From positions 1 to 32,895 of IMG/VR virus record IMGVR_UViG_3300009091_000040: a DNA stretch of 32,895 nucleotides; one strand, given 5' to 3'. The notes under the pieces are model-generated. The model did not search any database. It saw only the letters and a list, made by a program, of their open reading frames with translations, and was not told the DNA's origin. The stretch is from a virus. The position numbers and the translations under genes are program-made. Of this stretch, positions 15,833 to 24,134 are shown piece after piece. The first letter of the stretch is position 1. Each line of letters starts with the position of its first letter.

Positions 15833-17806
15833 GTGGCGACCCGGCTCAAGACGATCCGCTTCGCCTTCCCGACGCTCGCCTCGATCTCCGATGCGGTCGT
15901 GACGAACTTCACCCAGATCACGGTCTACATCCCCGAGTCCTCCCCGGTCTTCAAGAAGGTGGCCGTGACGTGGGGTGCGGGGGACATCATCACGGCGACG
16001 GGCGGGACGTGGACCGAGCAACGGACCGGTCTCCGGCTCGGCGCGGCGGGCTACACCACGGTCACGAACACGAACGATGTCGCCCACTCCAGCGAGAACC
16101 TCTGCGCCGTCATCACAGCGGACCTGACCGCCCACTTCACGACCAACTGGACCGGCACCTCGATGACCTGCGACCTGCAGGTCTACGCCGACCAGAGCAC
16201 CGGCACGACTCTCGGGCTCGTCGATGCCTTCGCCTACGTGGACATCACCTACGAGTACGACGACACCAGCGCGACCCACATCAAGACCGTCTGCCTGCCC
16301 ATCGGGGGCCTTGCCGTCGCCAACGCCAACACCACGAAGCCGGGTACGGCGCAGTTCGACGGTACCTTCCCGGCGCTCGACACGATCTGCCCGGAGGCGT
16401 CGAAGACCTACCGTGCGATCTGGCTCGAGGTCGAAGGTGCGGAGGGGCTGGGTACCAGCACGGTGGACCTGACGTGGTCGTGGGAGATCGACTCGCTCGG
16501 GGCCTACACGACGAGCAACCACGAGAGGGGCTTGGGCTTCGACCGGAAGTGGACCTACTGCTACAACCTGATGAGCGGCGGGACCCCGATCTTCACGACC
16601 AACGCGACCCACTCGATCTACGTCTGGAACAGCGCCACGGGGGCTTTCCTCTACTCCTCCTTCAAGCTGTACGTGACTTACGAGTTCTCCCCGGGCTCGA
16701 CCACGACGGTGCTCAACAGCATCCAGGTCCCCTTCAGCAACGTGACCCTACCGAGCAACACGGACATCACCGACCCGACCGTGGTCGAGATCCCGGTCTG
16801 GATCGATGAGCCCGGGACGATCACGAAGCAACTCACGGCCTTCGAGTACTGGATCGAGAACGTATCGAGCAACAGCTCGGACGTGCGAATCGCTCCGGGC
16901 ACCTCGGGGACTTACGTAACCTACGGAAACACGACCACCGGCCTCGCCGGGAACTACCACAGGCTTCAAGAGTTCTCGACCGTGACGAATGGTCTCACCT
17001 TGGCTCGAGGCCTGAACCGGATCCTCCTCAACGTGAGGGACTTCGCTGGGGCGACCTGCAGCATGACTGGGTTTCTCCTGCTGAACTACCACTCGGGGAA
17101 GGCCAGCGCTGGGGTCGGAGCCCACAACCACACGGTCCACTGGCCGGTATACCTGAGAGACGCGACAGCGACGGGGCAGGAGTTCCTCTCGGCAAGCGTG
17201 GCCCCGGCCCTCCCGGAGTCGGCCTACTTCCTCAACGGGGTCGCGGCGGTCTTCTCCCTCTTGGGGACCTCCACGGGACTCTCGGTCAATGGCTACGACT
17301 ACGCTGTCGAGCGGCTGGCCGCAGAGCAGACCGCCGGGGTCAAGGGCTGGGATCGGCTGATGGCTGCGTATAACTACGCAGTGGTGATGGAGACGGGCTA
17401 CTACATCACGGTGATCGATGCCTTGTGGTTCTTCAAGCAGTGGCCCTCAGATCCCCGTCCAGCTCTTGGGTCGGATGGCAAGCCCCGCGTGGACATCGAG
17501 ACGGCCCGTCGTTGGCGTTGGGCCCTGCATCCGCCTTCGAACAACAAGTACCCCACCTTCCAACTCTACGTGACCTACCACTCGATCACGTTCGAGAAGA
17601 CCACGACGGTCTCGTCCTCCGGTGGCGGGACGGTCAACGCCTCGCTCTGCCGCAAGGGTCCGCCGGTCGAGACCGTGCTGACCGGCTCGCGCAGCGGCAA
17701 CGGAACGATCGTGTGGACGTGGTACGACGACACGGCGAACATGCTCGTCGAGGCCCGCGAGGACGCTACCCACGTCGGCAGGAGCAACGACTTCACCTTC
17801 GCGTGA
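15833..17806 (+). CDS. Large beta-rich surface protein with C-terminal carboxypeptidase-regulatory-like sandwich
   Basis: This is a 657-residue protein starting at GTG right after the preceding stop. It is Thr/Ser/Gly/Tyr-rich and almost entirely beta-predicted. It has two similar beta units in the N-terminal half (ITVYIPESSPVFKKVAVTW and IQVPFSNVTLPSNTDITD). A more compact Tyr/Trp-rich segment lies around residues 430-560. The last 65 residues, after SSSGGGTVNASLC, form a unit ending ANMLVEAREDATHVGRSNDF. This looks like a small Ig-like or regulatory beta-sandwich. It ends the fibre block before the neck genes. It may be a head decoration protein or tail adhesin. Confidence 0.72.
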   Translation: MATRLKTIRFAFPTLASISDAVVTNFTQITVYIPESSPVFKKVAVTWGAGDIITATGGTWTEQRTGLRLGAAGYTTVTNTNDVAHSSENLCAVITADLTAHFTTNWTGTSMTCDLQVYADQSTGTTLGLVDAFAYVDITYEYDDTSATHIKTVCLPIGGLAVANANTTKPGTAQFDGTFPALDTICPEASKTYRAIWLEVEGAEGLGTSTVDLTWSWEIDSLGAYTTSNHERGLGFDRKWTYCYNLMSGGTPIFTTNATHSIYVWNSATGAFLYSSFKLYVTYEFSPGSTTTVLNSIQVPFSNVTLPSNTDITDPTVVEIPVWIDEPGTITKQLTAFEYWIENVSSNSSDVRIAPGTSGTYVTYGNTTTGLAGNYHRLQEFSTVTNGLTLARGLNRILLNVRDFAGATCSMTGFLLLNYHSGKASAGVGAHNHTVHWPVYLRDATATGQEFLSASVAPALPESAYFLNGVAAVFSLLGTSTGLSVNGYDYAVERLAAEQTAGVKGWDRLMAAYNYAVVMETGYYITVIDALWFFKQWPSDPRPALGSDGKPRVDIETARRWRWALHPPSNNKYPTFQLYVTYHSITFEKTTTVSSSGGGTVNASLCRKGPPVETVLTGSRSGNGTIVWTWYDDTANMLVEAREDATHVGRSNDFTFA

Positions 17807-17817
17807 GGCTCTAGGCC

Positions 17818-20070
17818 GTGGCCGACCAGGACGTCCAACTCCGATCCCCGGGCTCCAACCCGCAGGACGTAGCGCTCGCCGATAGCGGGGCGCAGGGCGT
17901 CTCGGCGGGCGGCTCGAGTTCGGGGTTCCAAGCCGGAGGCGCCTCGGTCGGCCTCTCGCTGCTCGTGGGCGGAGCGCTTGCGCTCGGCCTGATGGGCGGC
18001 GCCGGGGTTTCGGGGACTCTGGGGGCTGGCGGCGCGGCAGGCGGCGAGCGGGGCGGTGGGGTCTCGGTGGACCTCGTCCTCGGCCCGTCGGGCGGAGCGG
18101 GCTCCGGGGAGGAAGCGGGCGGAGCGGACCCCAGCCTCGGCATCGGGGCCGGCGGAGGGTCCGGCCCGCCCAGCGGAGGGGCTTCGGCGGGGCTCGAGTT
18201 GTCCGCAGGCGGCGGCTCGTCGGGGCAGGCTCAGGGCGGGGCCTCGGCGGGGCTGGGGGCCTCGGCAGGCGGAGCCAAGACGGAGGAGGCCGGGGGCGGT
18301 GCCAGTTTCTCCTACACGCCGATTTCCGTGGGGGGTGGCGGGGCCTCAGGGCTCGCTGGGGGCGCTCGGGCCTTCCTGGCCTACGAGCCGCCCGTGGCAG
18401 GGGGTTCGTTCGTTCTCGGGGGCGCTGGCGGCGCGGAGGTGGCTCATTCCTACCGGAAGCGCATCCAGAGTCCCCCGACTCCGGCCCGCTCAGGCGAGAC
18501 GTTCCTCTCCATGCTCCGCAAGGACCAGTTCCGCAACACCTTCCCGACGATCAAGGTCTTCCTGCCCAACGACGACTACGACGTGCTCTATCTCGAGCCG
18601 ACCTCCTCGGTCGACTTCACCCGGGGCGAGGTGGTCAAGGTCCCGGCCTACATCCGGTCCGACCCGCAGAAGCAACTCCTCAAGAAGTTCGGGATCGAGG
18701 GCCATCGGGCCATCGCCGTCGAGTTCGAGCGCAAGATGGCCGAGGCGAAGGGCCTCTCGATCCAGCGGCTCTTCGGCGCCGTGGTCTTCCACGAGAAGGA
18801 GCCCTACCGGCTCACGGACGCCTTCCGCCGCGACTACGTCAACCAAGCCTTCGCCGAGCACACCTCGGCTTCGGTCATCGCCTTCGGGGTGAAGGTCCGC
18901 CCCTCCGCCTTCGACGACATCTCCGAGCAGGCCCAAGGGCTGGTCGCCTTCGGCGTGAAGCTCAGGCCCTCCCTCACCGAGACCGTCGTGGACATGGCTG
19001 CCGAGCAGACCCAGATGATGGCCAAGCCCGAGGAGTTCGAGTCCTACTCGAGGTATCAGGCCGAGCTCTACGAGAAGTCGTTCCAGCCGATCCACCTGTA
19101 CTTCCTCAAGGACCCCTACGCCCAAGACCTCCTCTACGGGGAGTCCACGGCGATTCCGGAGTTCACTCAGTACCCGGTGCCGTCCCTCATCACCACGGGG
19201 GACGACATCCAGCGCTCGCTGCTCCGGCGCTTCGGGGTGGAGAAGTGGCGGGGCCTCAACGCCGACTTTTCCCTCGAGCTGCTCCGCCAGCGCAACGTCC
19301 CCCCGCCGGTCTTGGGGACCCTGTTCGGGGTCGAGGGGGAGTTCTACACGATCACCAGCATCCTGCCGGCCGACTACTTCGGCAACACGGGCCAGTACGC
19401 CCGGCTGTCCTGCTTGGCTTCGAAGAACCGGCCCTCGTCCCTGCTGCCCGACGTGACCCCCGACGCCCGCCCCGAGACCACGTTCTGGCTGACTCCCGCC
19501 GACCTGAGGATCGTGGCCGAACTCCAGGCCGACCTCTACCGGGTGGCGATCACCAACGTCGAGTTCATCGACCGGGACTTCGCGGCCAACTTCGATCCGC
19601 TCTACCTCGAAGAGGCCCAGGACTACATGGCCCGCGGGATCCGCTACCTGTTGCCCGCCTTCGTGAACTTGGAGCCCAACCGGGCCACCCTGAAGAAGTA
19701 CGGGATCGAGTCCGAGCGAAATATCCAGATCACCCTGCCGCGGATCTTGGCCGAGGCGGACATGCCGACCGTCCGGGACGAGACCCAGAACCGGGACCAG
19801 AGGTACCCCAACATCGGGACCTTGGTGGTCTTCGAGGGCGAGCTCTACCAGGTCACTTGGGCCAAGCGGGCCCACTACTTCGGCTCGACCGAGCGCTACC
19901 TGACCCGGGTCCTGTTCGCCAAGAAGCTGCGCTCGTCGTCCTACGATGAAGGGGACGTGACCCACCCCAACGCCGTGCCCGACCGCGACGCCTCGCGCAC
20001 GATCGAGACGCCCGGTCCCACGGATCCCGGGGAGGATCCGCTGGGGGCCTACGGGGACCGCAAGGTCTAG
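17818..20070 (+). CDS. Neck protein with Gly-rich N-terminus and three tandem T4 gp14-like domains
   Basis: This is a 750-residue protein with a GTG start. Residues 1-215 are a Gly/Ala/Ser-rich repeat region (GGASAGL, GGGSSGQ, GGAKTEE). Three homologous domains follow at about 235-385, 416-545 and 570-725. Each has a D-x-LY-x-E segment, a helix plus KFGIEGHRAIAVEF-type strand, and GxLxxxEGELYxIT with a Tyr/Phe-rich loop. Each ends in a K-x-RPS motif (GVKVRPS, GVKLRPS, ASKNRPS, KKLRSS). The order of these elements, above all the EINW-like strand followed by PxDxFxxxG, matches T4 gp14 as I remember it. gp14 forms the neck ring with gp13 and gp15. Triplication could make one chain fill three subunit positions. 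Confidence 0.72.
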   Translation: MADQDVQLRSPGSNPQDVALADSGAQGVSAGGSSSGFQAGGASVGLSLLVGGALALGLMGGAGVSGTLGAGGAAGGERGGGVSVDLVLGPSGGAGSGEEAGGADPSLGIGAGGGSGPPSGGASAGLELSAGGGSSGQAQGGASAGLGASAGGAKTEEAGGGASFSYTPISVGGGGASGLAGGARAFLAYEPPVAGGSFVLGGAGGAEVAHSYRKRIQSPPTPARSGETFLSMLRKDQFRNTFPTIKVFLPNDDYDVLYLEPTSSVDFTRGEVVKVPAYIRSDPQKQLLKKFGIEGHRAIAVEFERKMAEAKGLSIQRLFGAVVFHEKEPYRLTDAFRRDYVNQAFAEHTSASVIAFGVKVRPSAFDDISEQAQGLVAFGVKLRPSLTETVVDMAAEQTQMMAKPEEFESYSRYQAELYEKSFQPIHLYFLKDPYAQDLLYGESTAIPEFTQYPVPSLITTGDDIQRSLLRRFGVEKWRGLNADFSLELLRQRNVPPPVLGTLFGVEGEFYTITSILPADYFGNTGQYARLSCLASKNRPSSLLPDVTPDARPETTFWLTPADLRIVAELQADLYRVAITNVEFIDRDFAANFDPLYLEEAQDYMARGIRYLLPAFVNLEPNRATLKKYGIESERNIQITLPRILAEADMPTVRDETQNRDQRYPNIGTLVVFEGELYQVTWAKRAHYFGSTERYLTRVLFAKKLRSSSYDEGDVTHPNAVPDRDASRTIETPGPTDPGEDPLGAYGDRKV

Positions 20071-20072
20071 CC

Positions 20073-21842
20073 ATGAGCACTCTGGTTCAACTCCTGCCGC
20101 AGATGCTGGAGCGCTACTCCGGAAAGACTCTGCCGGTCGTCATGGGCTACACGGTCTTTCGGCTGGAGGGCAAGCCCACCCCTCGGCAGTCCCGTCGGCT
20201 CCGGATCGGGGACCAAGTGACCTTAGACGAGCGGACGGACGAGCTCTGGGGGATCGAGGACGATCCGGACTGCGGGGTCTTCTTCGAGTGCGCCCGCTTC
20301 CCGGGCGAGACCTTGGTGGCGACCGCCTACGAGTTCTTCTCCTTCGTCGGGACCCCCTTCCGGCAGAAGGCCTTGAACTACGACCCGGCCATGCCGGACA
20401 ACGAGCCTGAGGAGCCCTTGGCGGAGTCCCAGTTGAGCGCCCGGGAACTCTCCCTCCGCTTGCTCCAGCAGTACCGGGGGGGCCAGCCCTTGCGGGTCGT
20501 CACCCCGATGGCTGCCTTTCACCGGGGTCTGGATGGCGAAGTAGAAGAGGACGCGACCATCCCCGTGGGGGCCAAGATCCGGGTCTTCGCTCCCCGTGAG
20601 AGTTGGAAGTACGACAACTACACGGAGATCGAATGGGTCGGTCACGATCCCGACGACTGGTCCGTCGATACGATCGAGTTGTGGAGCTCGGTCAAGACGC
20701 CCTTCTTGAAGGCCTTCCTCAGGTCGAGGCGCCTTCGCTTCGGCAACGAGCCCGAAGAGCCGCTCGAGTCGGTCCGGGAGGCCTACGCCTTCTTGGGGGG
20801 TCGGCTCACCTCCTACTGGCTGGGCCCGGCGGGCCAAGCGATTCAGGTGTATAACCACGGCGACGCTGCCGGGGACATCCTGAACCGCCCTGGGGACTAC
20901 AGCGCCTTCGACGAGTTGATCCGGCTGGGCTGGGTCCGAGTAGTCATCGAGCCCCGGGAGTCGACGATCTGGATCAACGACGTGCCGAAACCCAACCCGC
21001 ACCAGAAGTCTTGGCTTCGGCACCAGTCCGAGGTCTCGGGCTTCTCCGTGCGGGACCAGCAACTGCGCCGGGTCTGGCTGGGCGAGTCGGTTTCCTTCCG
21101 GGGCCTGATCGAGATGGCCGTGGACCCGGAGTCGTTGTTCCCGATGGTCGAGACCCTGCTCGGCAAGGAGTTGGTGCTCACCAAGGAGATGACGGCGGCA
21201 AACTTGTGGGGGAATACCAGCAGGTATACGCACTCCAGGGTGCCCCGGGGGAATACGAACTATCCCTTGAAGATTGAGCGTTTGACCATCGCTAGGGGAC
21301 TGGTCGTGAAGCCCTTGGAGCTTGACCGCCAGATGAACCTCGTGTCGTTCGAATACAAGGGCCACGATGGCACGATGCACTTGGCGCACACGATCCCCTT
21401 GGTCCTGCTCACGTCGACCAAGAACCCGTTCAACAAACTCGTCCGCAAGAAGGCTTTGTCCGGCAACCATGGGTTCTGGGCTCCGCACATGCGCAACGAG
21501 CCCGAAGAGCCGCTCGAGTCGATCCGGGAGTCCATCCCCTTGGGATGGCAGAGCATCTGGCTCGACCCCAGCGGCAACGACCACGAGGTGTACTCCCACG
21601 ACGAGTTCGCCTTCGCCCAGGTGCACCACGCCTTGGACCATCAAGATGCCCGCGTGGCGATGTTGGAGGACGGCTGGGCCCGGATCTCCATCGAGCCGAA
21701 ACTCGAGGTGATCTGGGTCGAGCACTTGGTCCCCCTGACCCGGGAACAAGAGAACTGGCTTCGCTTCATGGCGGAGGAGACGGACTTCGAGGTGAAGGAT
21801 ACCGAGAACCGCCCGCTGCGGATGGTATCGGCCCATGGCTGA
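20073..21842 (+). CDS. Multi-domain neck-region protein with repeated NEPEEPLES linkers
   Basis: This is a 589-residue protein beginning two bases after the preceding stop. It is built of alternating repeated units. Unit X occurs at about residues 1-108, 123-223 and 350-470 (MLERYSGKTLPVVMGYTVF and LLQQYRGGQPLRVVTPMAAF correspond). Each unit X ends in TPF/NPF then, after 11-25 residues, the linker NEPEEPL at residues 110, 225 and 475. Unit W occurs at about 235-335 and 485-585. It shares GWxRxxIEP, IW and QxxWLRxxxExxxFxVxD. The linkers carry LAES, LESVREA and LESIRES motifs, possible protease sites. A fourth unit X lies in the gene at 22734. No function is recognised. Position between gp14- and gp15-like genes suggests neck or tail-terminus assembly. 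Confidence 0.7.
   Translation: MSTLVQLLPQMLERYSGKTLPVVMGYTVFRLEGKPTPRQSRRLRIGDQVTLDERTDELWGIEDDPDCGVFFECARFPGETLVATAYEFFSFVGTPFRQKALNYDPAMPDNEPEEPLAESQLSARELSLRLLQQYRGGQPLRVVTPMAAFHRGLDGEVEEDATIPVGAKIRVFAPRESWKYDNYTEIEWVGHDPDDWSVDTIELWSSVKTPFLKAFLRSRRLRFGNEPEEPLESVREAYAFLGGRLTSYWLGPAGQAIQVYNHGDAAGDILNRPGDYSAFDELIRLGWVRVVIEPRESTIWINDVPKPNPHQKSWLRHQSEVSGFSVRDQQLRRVWLGESVSFRGLIEMAVDPESLFPMVETLLGKELVLTKEMTAANLWGNTSRYTHSRVPRGNTNYPLKIERLTIARGLVVKPLELDRQMNLVSFEYKGHDGTMHLAHTIPLVLLTSTKNPFNKLVRKKALSGNHGFWAPHMRNEPEEPLESIRESIPLGWQSIWLDPSGNDHEVYSHDEFAFAQVHHALDHQDARVAMLEDGWARISIEPKLEVIWVEHLVPLTREQENWLRFMAEETDFEVKDTENRPLRMVSAHG
20744..20780 (+). repeat. Direct repeat copy 1 encoding NEPEEPLESVRE linker
   Basis: This 37-base stretch differs by one base from 21494-21530 in the same gene, much closer than the surrounding sequence. 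It encodes an acidic linker with an x-E-S type motif. A third, diverged copy lies near 20400. Confidence 0.85.
21494..21530 (+). repeat. Direct repeat copy 2 encoding NEPEEPLESIRE linker
   Basis: This is the partner of 20744-20780, 36 of 37 bases identical. The mismatch changes Val to Ile. The neighbouring unit W sequences on the 3' side are only moderately similar at protein level. Confidence 0.85.
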
Positions 21843-22377
21843 CCGGATCCGCCAGACCTCGGCGTTCCCGGATGCCCGGGTCTTGGCCGACGTGATCGAG
21901 AAGGAGACCCGCAAGGTCGCCCGCGAGATCGCTTATCGGATCGCCTCGAAGTTGGCGGGCCGGGTCCGGGCGACGATCCTGAACCAGGAGCAGGACTGGG
22001 AGCCGCTCTCGGAGGCGTGGCTCCGCAAGAAGGAGAAGATGGGCTGGGACACCCGGATCCTGCGGGCCACGGGCAAGTACGTCAACTCGATCGTCGCCCG
22101 GCGGGTCAAGGACCAAGCCAAGTACACCGTCTCCCCCTCGGAGGAGAAGATCCACTCCGGGGCGACCCTGAAGCAGCTCGGGACTTGGCTCGAGTTCGGG
22201 ACCAAGATGCCGGACGGCAACGTCCGGATGCCCGCCCGGCCTCACTGGAGGCCCGTCTGGCGGGAGTTCAAGATGAACCAGGAGAAGCTCATCCGGGAGA
22301 TCCAGAAGCAGATCCTGCCCGCCTACCGGAACGCCCTGAAGACCCGCCGGGTCAACAAGACGGTGTTCTACCGATGA
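21835..22377 (+). CDS. Tail completion protein (HK97 gp10 / virion morphogenesis type)
   Basis: This is a 180-residue protein overlapping the previous gene by eight bases. The N-terminal 60 residues are a long amphipathic helix (VIEKETRKVAREIAYRIASKLA). Residues about 118-145 read WLEFGTKMPDGNVRMPARPHW. The order x-EFGT, then MPARP and an aromatic, is the hallmark of HK97 gp10-like and Mu gpG-like tail completion or head-tail joining proteins. In that fold the last helix follows at residues 145-170 (KLIREIQKQILPAYRN). The protein probably seals the tail end that meets the neck. Its presence beside gp15-like and gp14-like proteins makes this a mixed T4/siphovirus-style junction. Confidence 0.75.
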   Translation: MADRIRQTSAFPDARVLADVIEKETRKVAREIAYRIASKLAGRVRATILNQEQDWEPLSEAWLRKKEKMGWDTRILRATGKYVNSIVARRVKDQAKYTVSPSEEKIHSGATLKQLGTWLEFGTKMPDGNVRMPARPHWRPVWREFKMNQEKLIREIQKQILPAYRNALKTRRVNKTVFYR

Positions 22378-22730
22378 GCATCTACCCCGACTTGGGGACT
22401 TGGGAGCAGATGGCCCTGAAGCTGAAGGGCCACCAGTTCACCTTGCGGGACCGCCTGCTCGTTTACCCCGACCCGTGGGACAGCTTGGACCGGTATGACT
22501 GGATCCCCATGGGGGGGAAAGTCCGGATCCTCAACTTCGAGGAGTACTACTTCGGGGGCAACACAGACCTGACCTTGGCCATCCTCGTCTCGTCCCCGAA
22601 GCGGAAGAACGGTTGGGCCTTCGCCCATGACCTGCTCTCGGTCATCGATTCGACGTTCCGGCCCGTTGCGATCCGGGCTCGGAGCTTCTGGTACGACCAG
22701 AATGAACTCGGAGATGTCGAGCCCGAATAG
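22374..22730 (+). CDS. Small protein of the neck/tail region, unknown function
   Basis: This is a 118-residue protein starting by ATGA overlap with the tail completion gene, so translation is coupled. It opens MSIYPDLGTWEQMALKLKGH and contains a beta segment GKVRILNFEEYYFGGNTDLT and a hydrophobic strand AILVSS. The mixed beta pattern and position after an HK97 gp10-like gene would suit a tail terminator, but I cannot show homology. A frame that begins earlier at 22017 is rejected because it would run through the gp10-like gene. Confidence 0.68.
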   Translation: MSIYPDLGTWEQMALKLKGHQFTLRDRLLVYPDPWDSLDRYDWIPMGGKVRILNFEEYYFGGNTDLTLAILVSSPKRKNGWAFAHDLLSVIDSTFRPVAIRARSFWYDQNELGDVEPE

Positions 22731-22733
22731 CCG

Positions 22734-23162
22734 TTGGAAAGTTCGATCTTTCCAGAAAGATCGGGCTTCCGCAGGCTGGTGGAGGGAGAGGACGAAGAGT
22801 TCCTCCTCCGGTTCGCTCAAGCCTTGGTTGGCCGGATCCTCACCACGATCCATACCCTCCCCTTGCATGGCTCGGCGGTTGACTCGGGCAACCCGTACCC
22901 CGCTCGGCAGCCTGGCGGCGAACTCCCGAGGGGAACCCAGATCCAAGTCCTGCCCTTGGAGGACGAGGACTGGTGGGGCTTGGAGATGGAGTTCCGGTGC
23001 ATCGGCTACCCGGGCCGGATCTTCTACGCCAACCCGATGGATGTGCTGCTGTGCACCGAGCACCCGTTCCGCAAGAAGATCCAAGCCTGGAACCAAGCCT
23101 CCCGGCGCCGACCCGAGCCCGAACTGCCGCTCGAGAGCCGGAATCTCCGGGCTCGAGGATAG
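22734..23162 (+). CDS. Single unit-X domain protein, paralogous to repeats in the gene at 20073
   Basis: This is a 142-residue protein that begins at a TTG three bases after the previous stop. No good Shine-Dalgarno is present, so the start is uncertain. The chain parallels unit X of the gene at 20073. It has a helix FAQALVGRILTTIHTLPLHG, a beta pair around QIQVLPLEDEDWWGLEMEF, and FYANPMDVLLCTEHPFRKK followed by PEPELPLESRNLR. The HPF plus PExPLES ending matches TPF plus NEPEEPLES. A gene duplication or domain shuffling event is therefore likely. Function is unknown. Context points to the neck or tail completion complex. Confidence 0.65.
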   Translation: MESSIFPERSGFRRLVEGEDEEFLLRFAQALVGRILTTIHTLPLHGSAVDSGNPYPARQPGGELPRGTQIQVLPLEDEDWWGLEMEFRCIGYPGRIFYANPMDVLLCTEHPFRKKIQAWNQASRRRPEPELPLESRNLRARG

Positions 23163-23171
23163 GACTTCCTG

Positions 23172-24074
23172 ATGGCCGACGAAGACACCAACCCCGTCCG
23201 GGAACTCCAGATCCAGCCCGAGGTCGTCGGCTACCCGCCAGGCTCGAACTATCGGGTCGATCCGGCGGACATCCTGCGTCGGCACGACGAGGCGATCTGG
23301 AAGGCGCTCTCGATCTGGACCCCGTCCTCCAAGGTGGAGCGGATCTACCCCTACGACGAGCTCGACGCGATGGCGGTCGAGGAGCTTCGGATCCTCGCCA
23401 TGCAGTTGGGGGTGGACACCGAGACGGACCGCCGCGAGGTCCTCGTGCGCAACTGCTTCAACGCCCAGCGCATCCCGGTGGTCTTCGCGACCCCGGACCC
23501 GGCCTATGCGGCCCAAGCCCAAGCCACGGGCCGCAAGGAGGGGACTCCGACCTTCACGGTGCGCTACCCGATCATCTCGATCCAGCGCCTCTCCATCGTC
23601 GATGACCAGAACCGGTACTCCCGGCCCCTGCGCCGCAAGCTGGGCTGGACCTCCGACGGCAACGCCGTCCAGCAGTCCACGCAGCCCAATGCGGTGCTGA
23701 TCCCCTACCAGGTCGAGTTCCTGACCCGGACCATGACCCACATGAACATCATGGTCCAGTGGATGGAGCGGTTCTTCGGTCCCCCGAGGATCCAACTCAG
23801 CGTCGACCTCGGCTATCCATGGGGAGTGAGACGGCTCGACTTGAGTCGAGAGAGTTCGTATCAGGACATGACCACCTACGAGATGGCCGCCGAAGAAGCG
23901 GAAAAGATGATTCGGTACATCTACACCCTCAACTTGTTCGGCTGGATCCCGAACCCCCACTTCTTCGTTCCAACTGTGCGCAAGGTGACCTACGAGTTCG
24001 CCGACTCCACGGGGACCTTGGCCACGACTACAACCGTTCTTGAAGATGTTTATGCCTCCCCGGCTGAGGGCTGA
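23172..24074 (+). CDS. Tail sheath completion/terminator protein (T4 gp15-like)
   Basis: This is a 300-residue protein just upstream of the sheath gene. Residues about 135-150 read VRYPIISIQRLSIVDDQNRY. Then IPYQVEFLTRTMTHMNIMVQ is followed by MERFFGPPRIQL. Near the C-terminus RYIYTLNLFGWIP precedes the last strand VRKVTYEF. This order of PY-x-V-x-F-x-TR-x4-M, a 30-residue gap to P-x-I, and F-x-L-x-GW-I/M-P follows T4 gp15 as I remember it. gp15 caps the contractile tail and binds the head neck. The N-terminal 90 residues (EAIWKALSIWTPSSKVERIY) are helical and have no clear counterpart in memory. Probable rather than certain. Confidence 0.66.
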   Translation: MADEDTNPVRELQIQPEVVGYPPGSNYRVDPADILRRHDEAIWKALSIWTPSSKVERIYPYDELDAMAVEELRILAMQLGVDTETDRREVLVRNCFNAQRIPVVFATPDPAYAAQAQATGRKEGTPTFTVRYPIISIQRLSIVDDQNRYSRPLRRKLGWTSDGNAVQQSTQPNAVLIPYQVEFLTRTMTHMNIMVQWMERFFGPPRIQLSVDLGYPWGVRRLDLSRESSYQDMTTYEMAAEEAEKMIRYIYTLNLFGWIPNPHFFVPTVRKVTYEFADSTGTLATTTTVLEDVYASPAEG

Positions 24075-24134
24075 TTCCTCTTGGCCCACGGCGAGGATAT
24101 TTCGAGAACATAGCAAGGGGAGGACAAGACCAAC

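Noticed and set aside
17818-18460. Gly-rich region as a non-coding repeat
   Set aside because: It stays in one open frame joined to the gp14-like domains, and repeat units vary at base level while keeping the protein pattern.
24075-24134. Promoter before the small gene at 24135
   Set aside because: The stretch is A/T-richer, with GATATTT and GAACATAG words, but I could not find a convincing -35/-10 pair or a T4-style late promoter.
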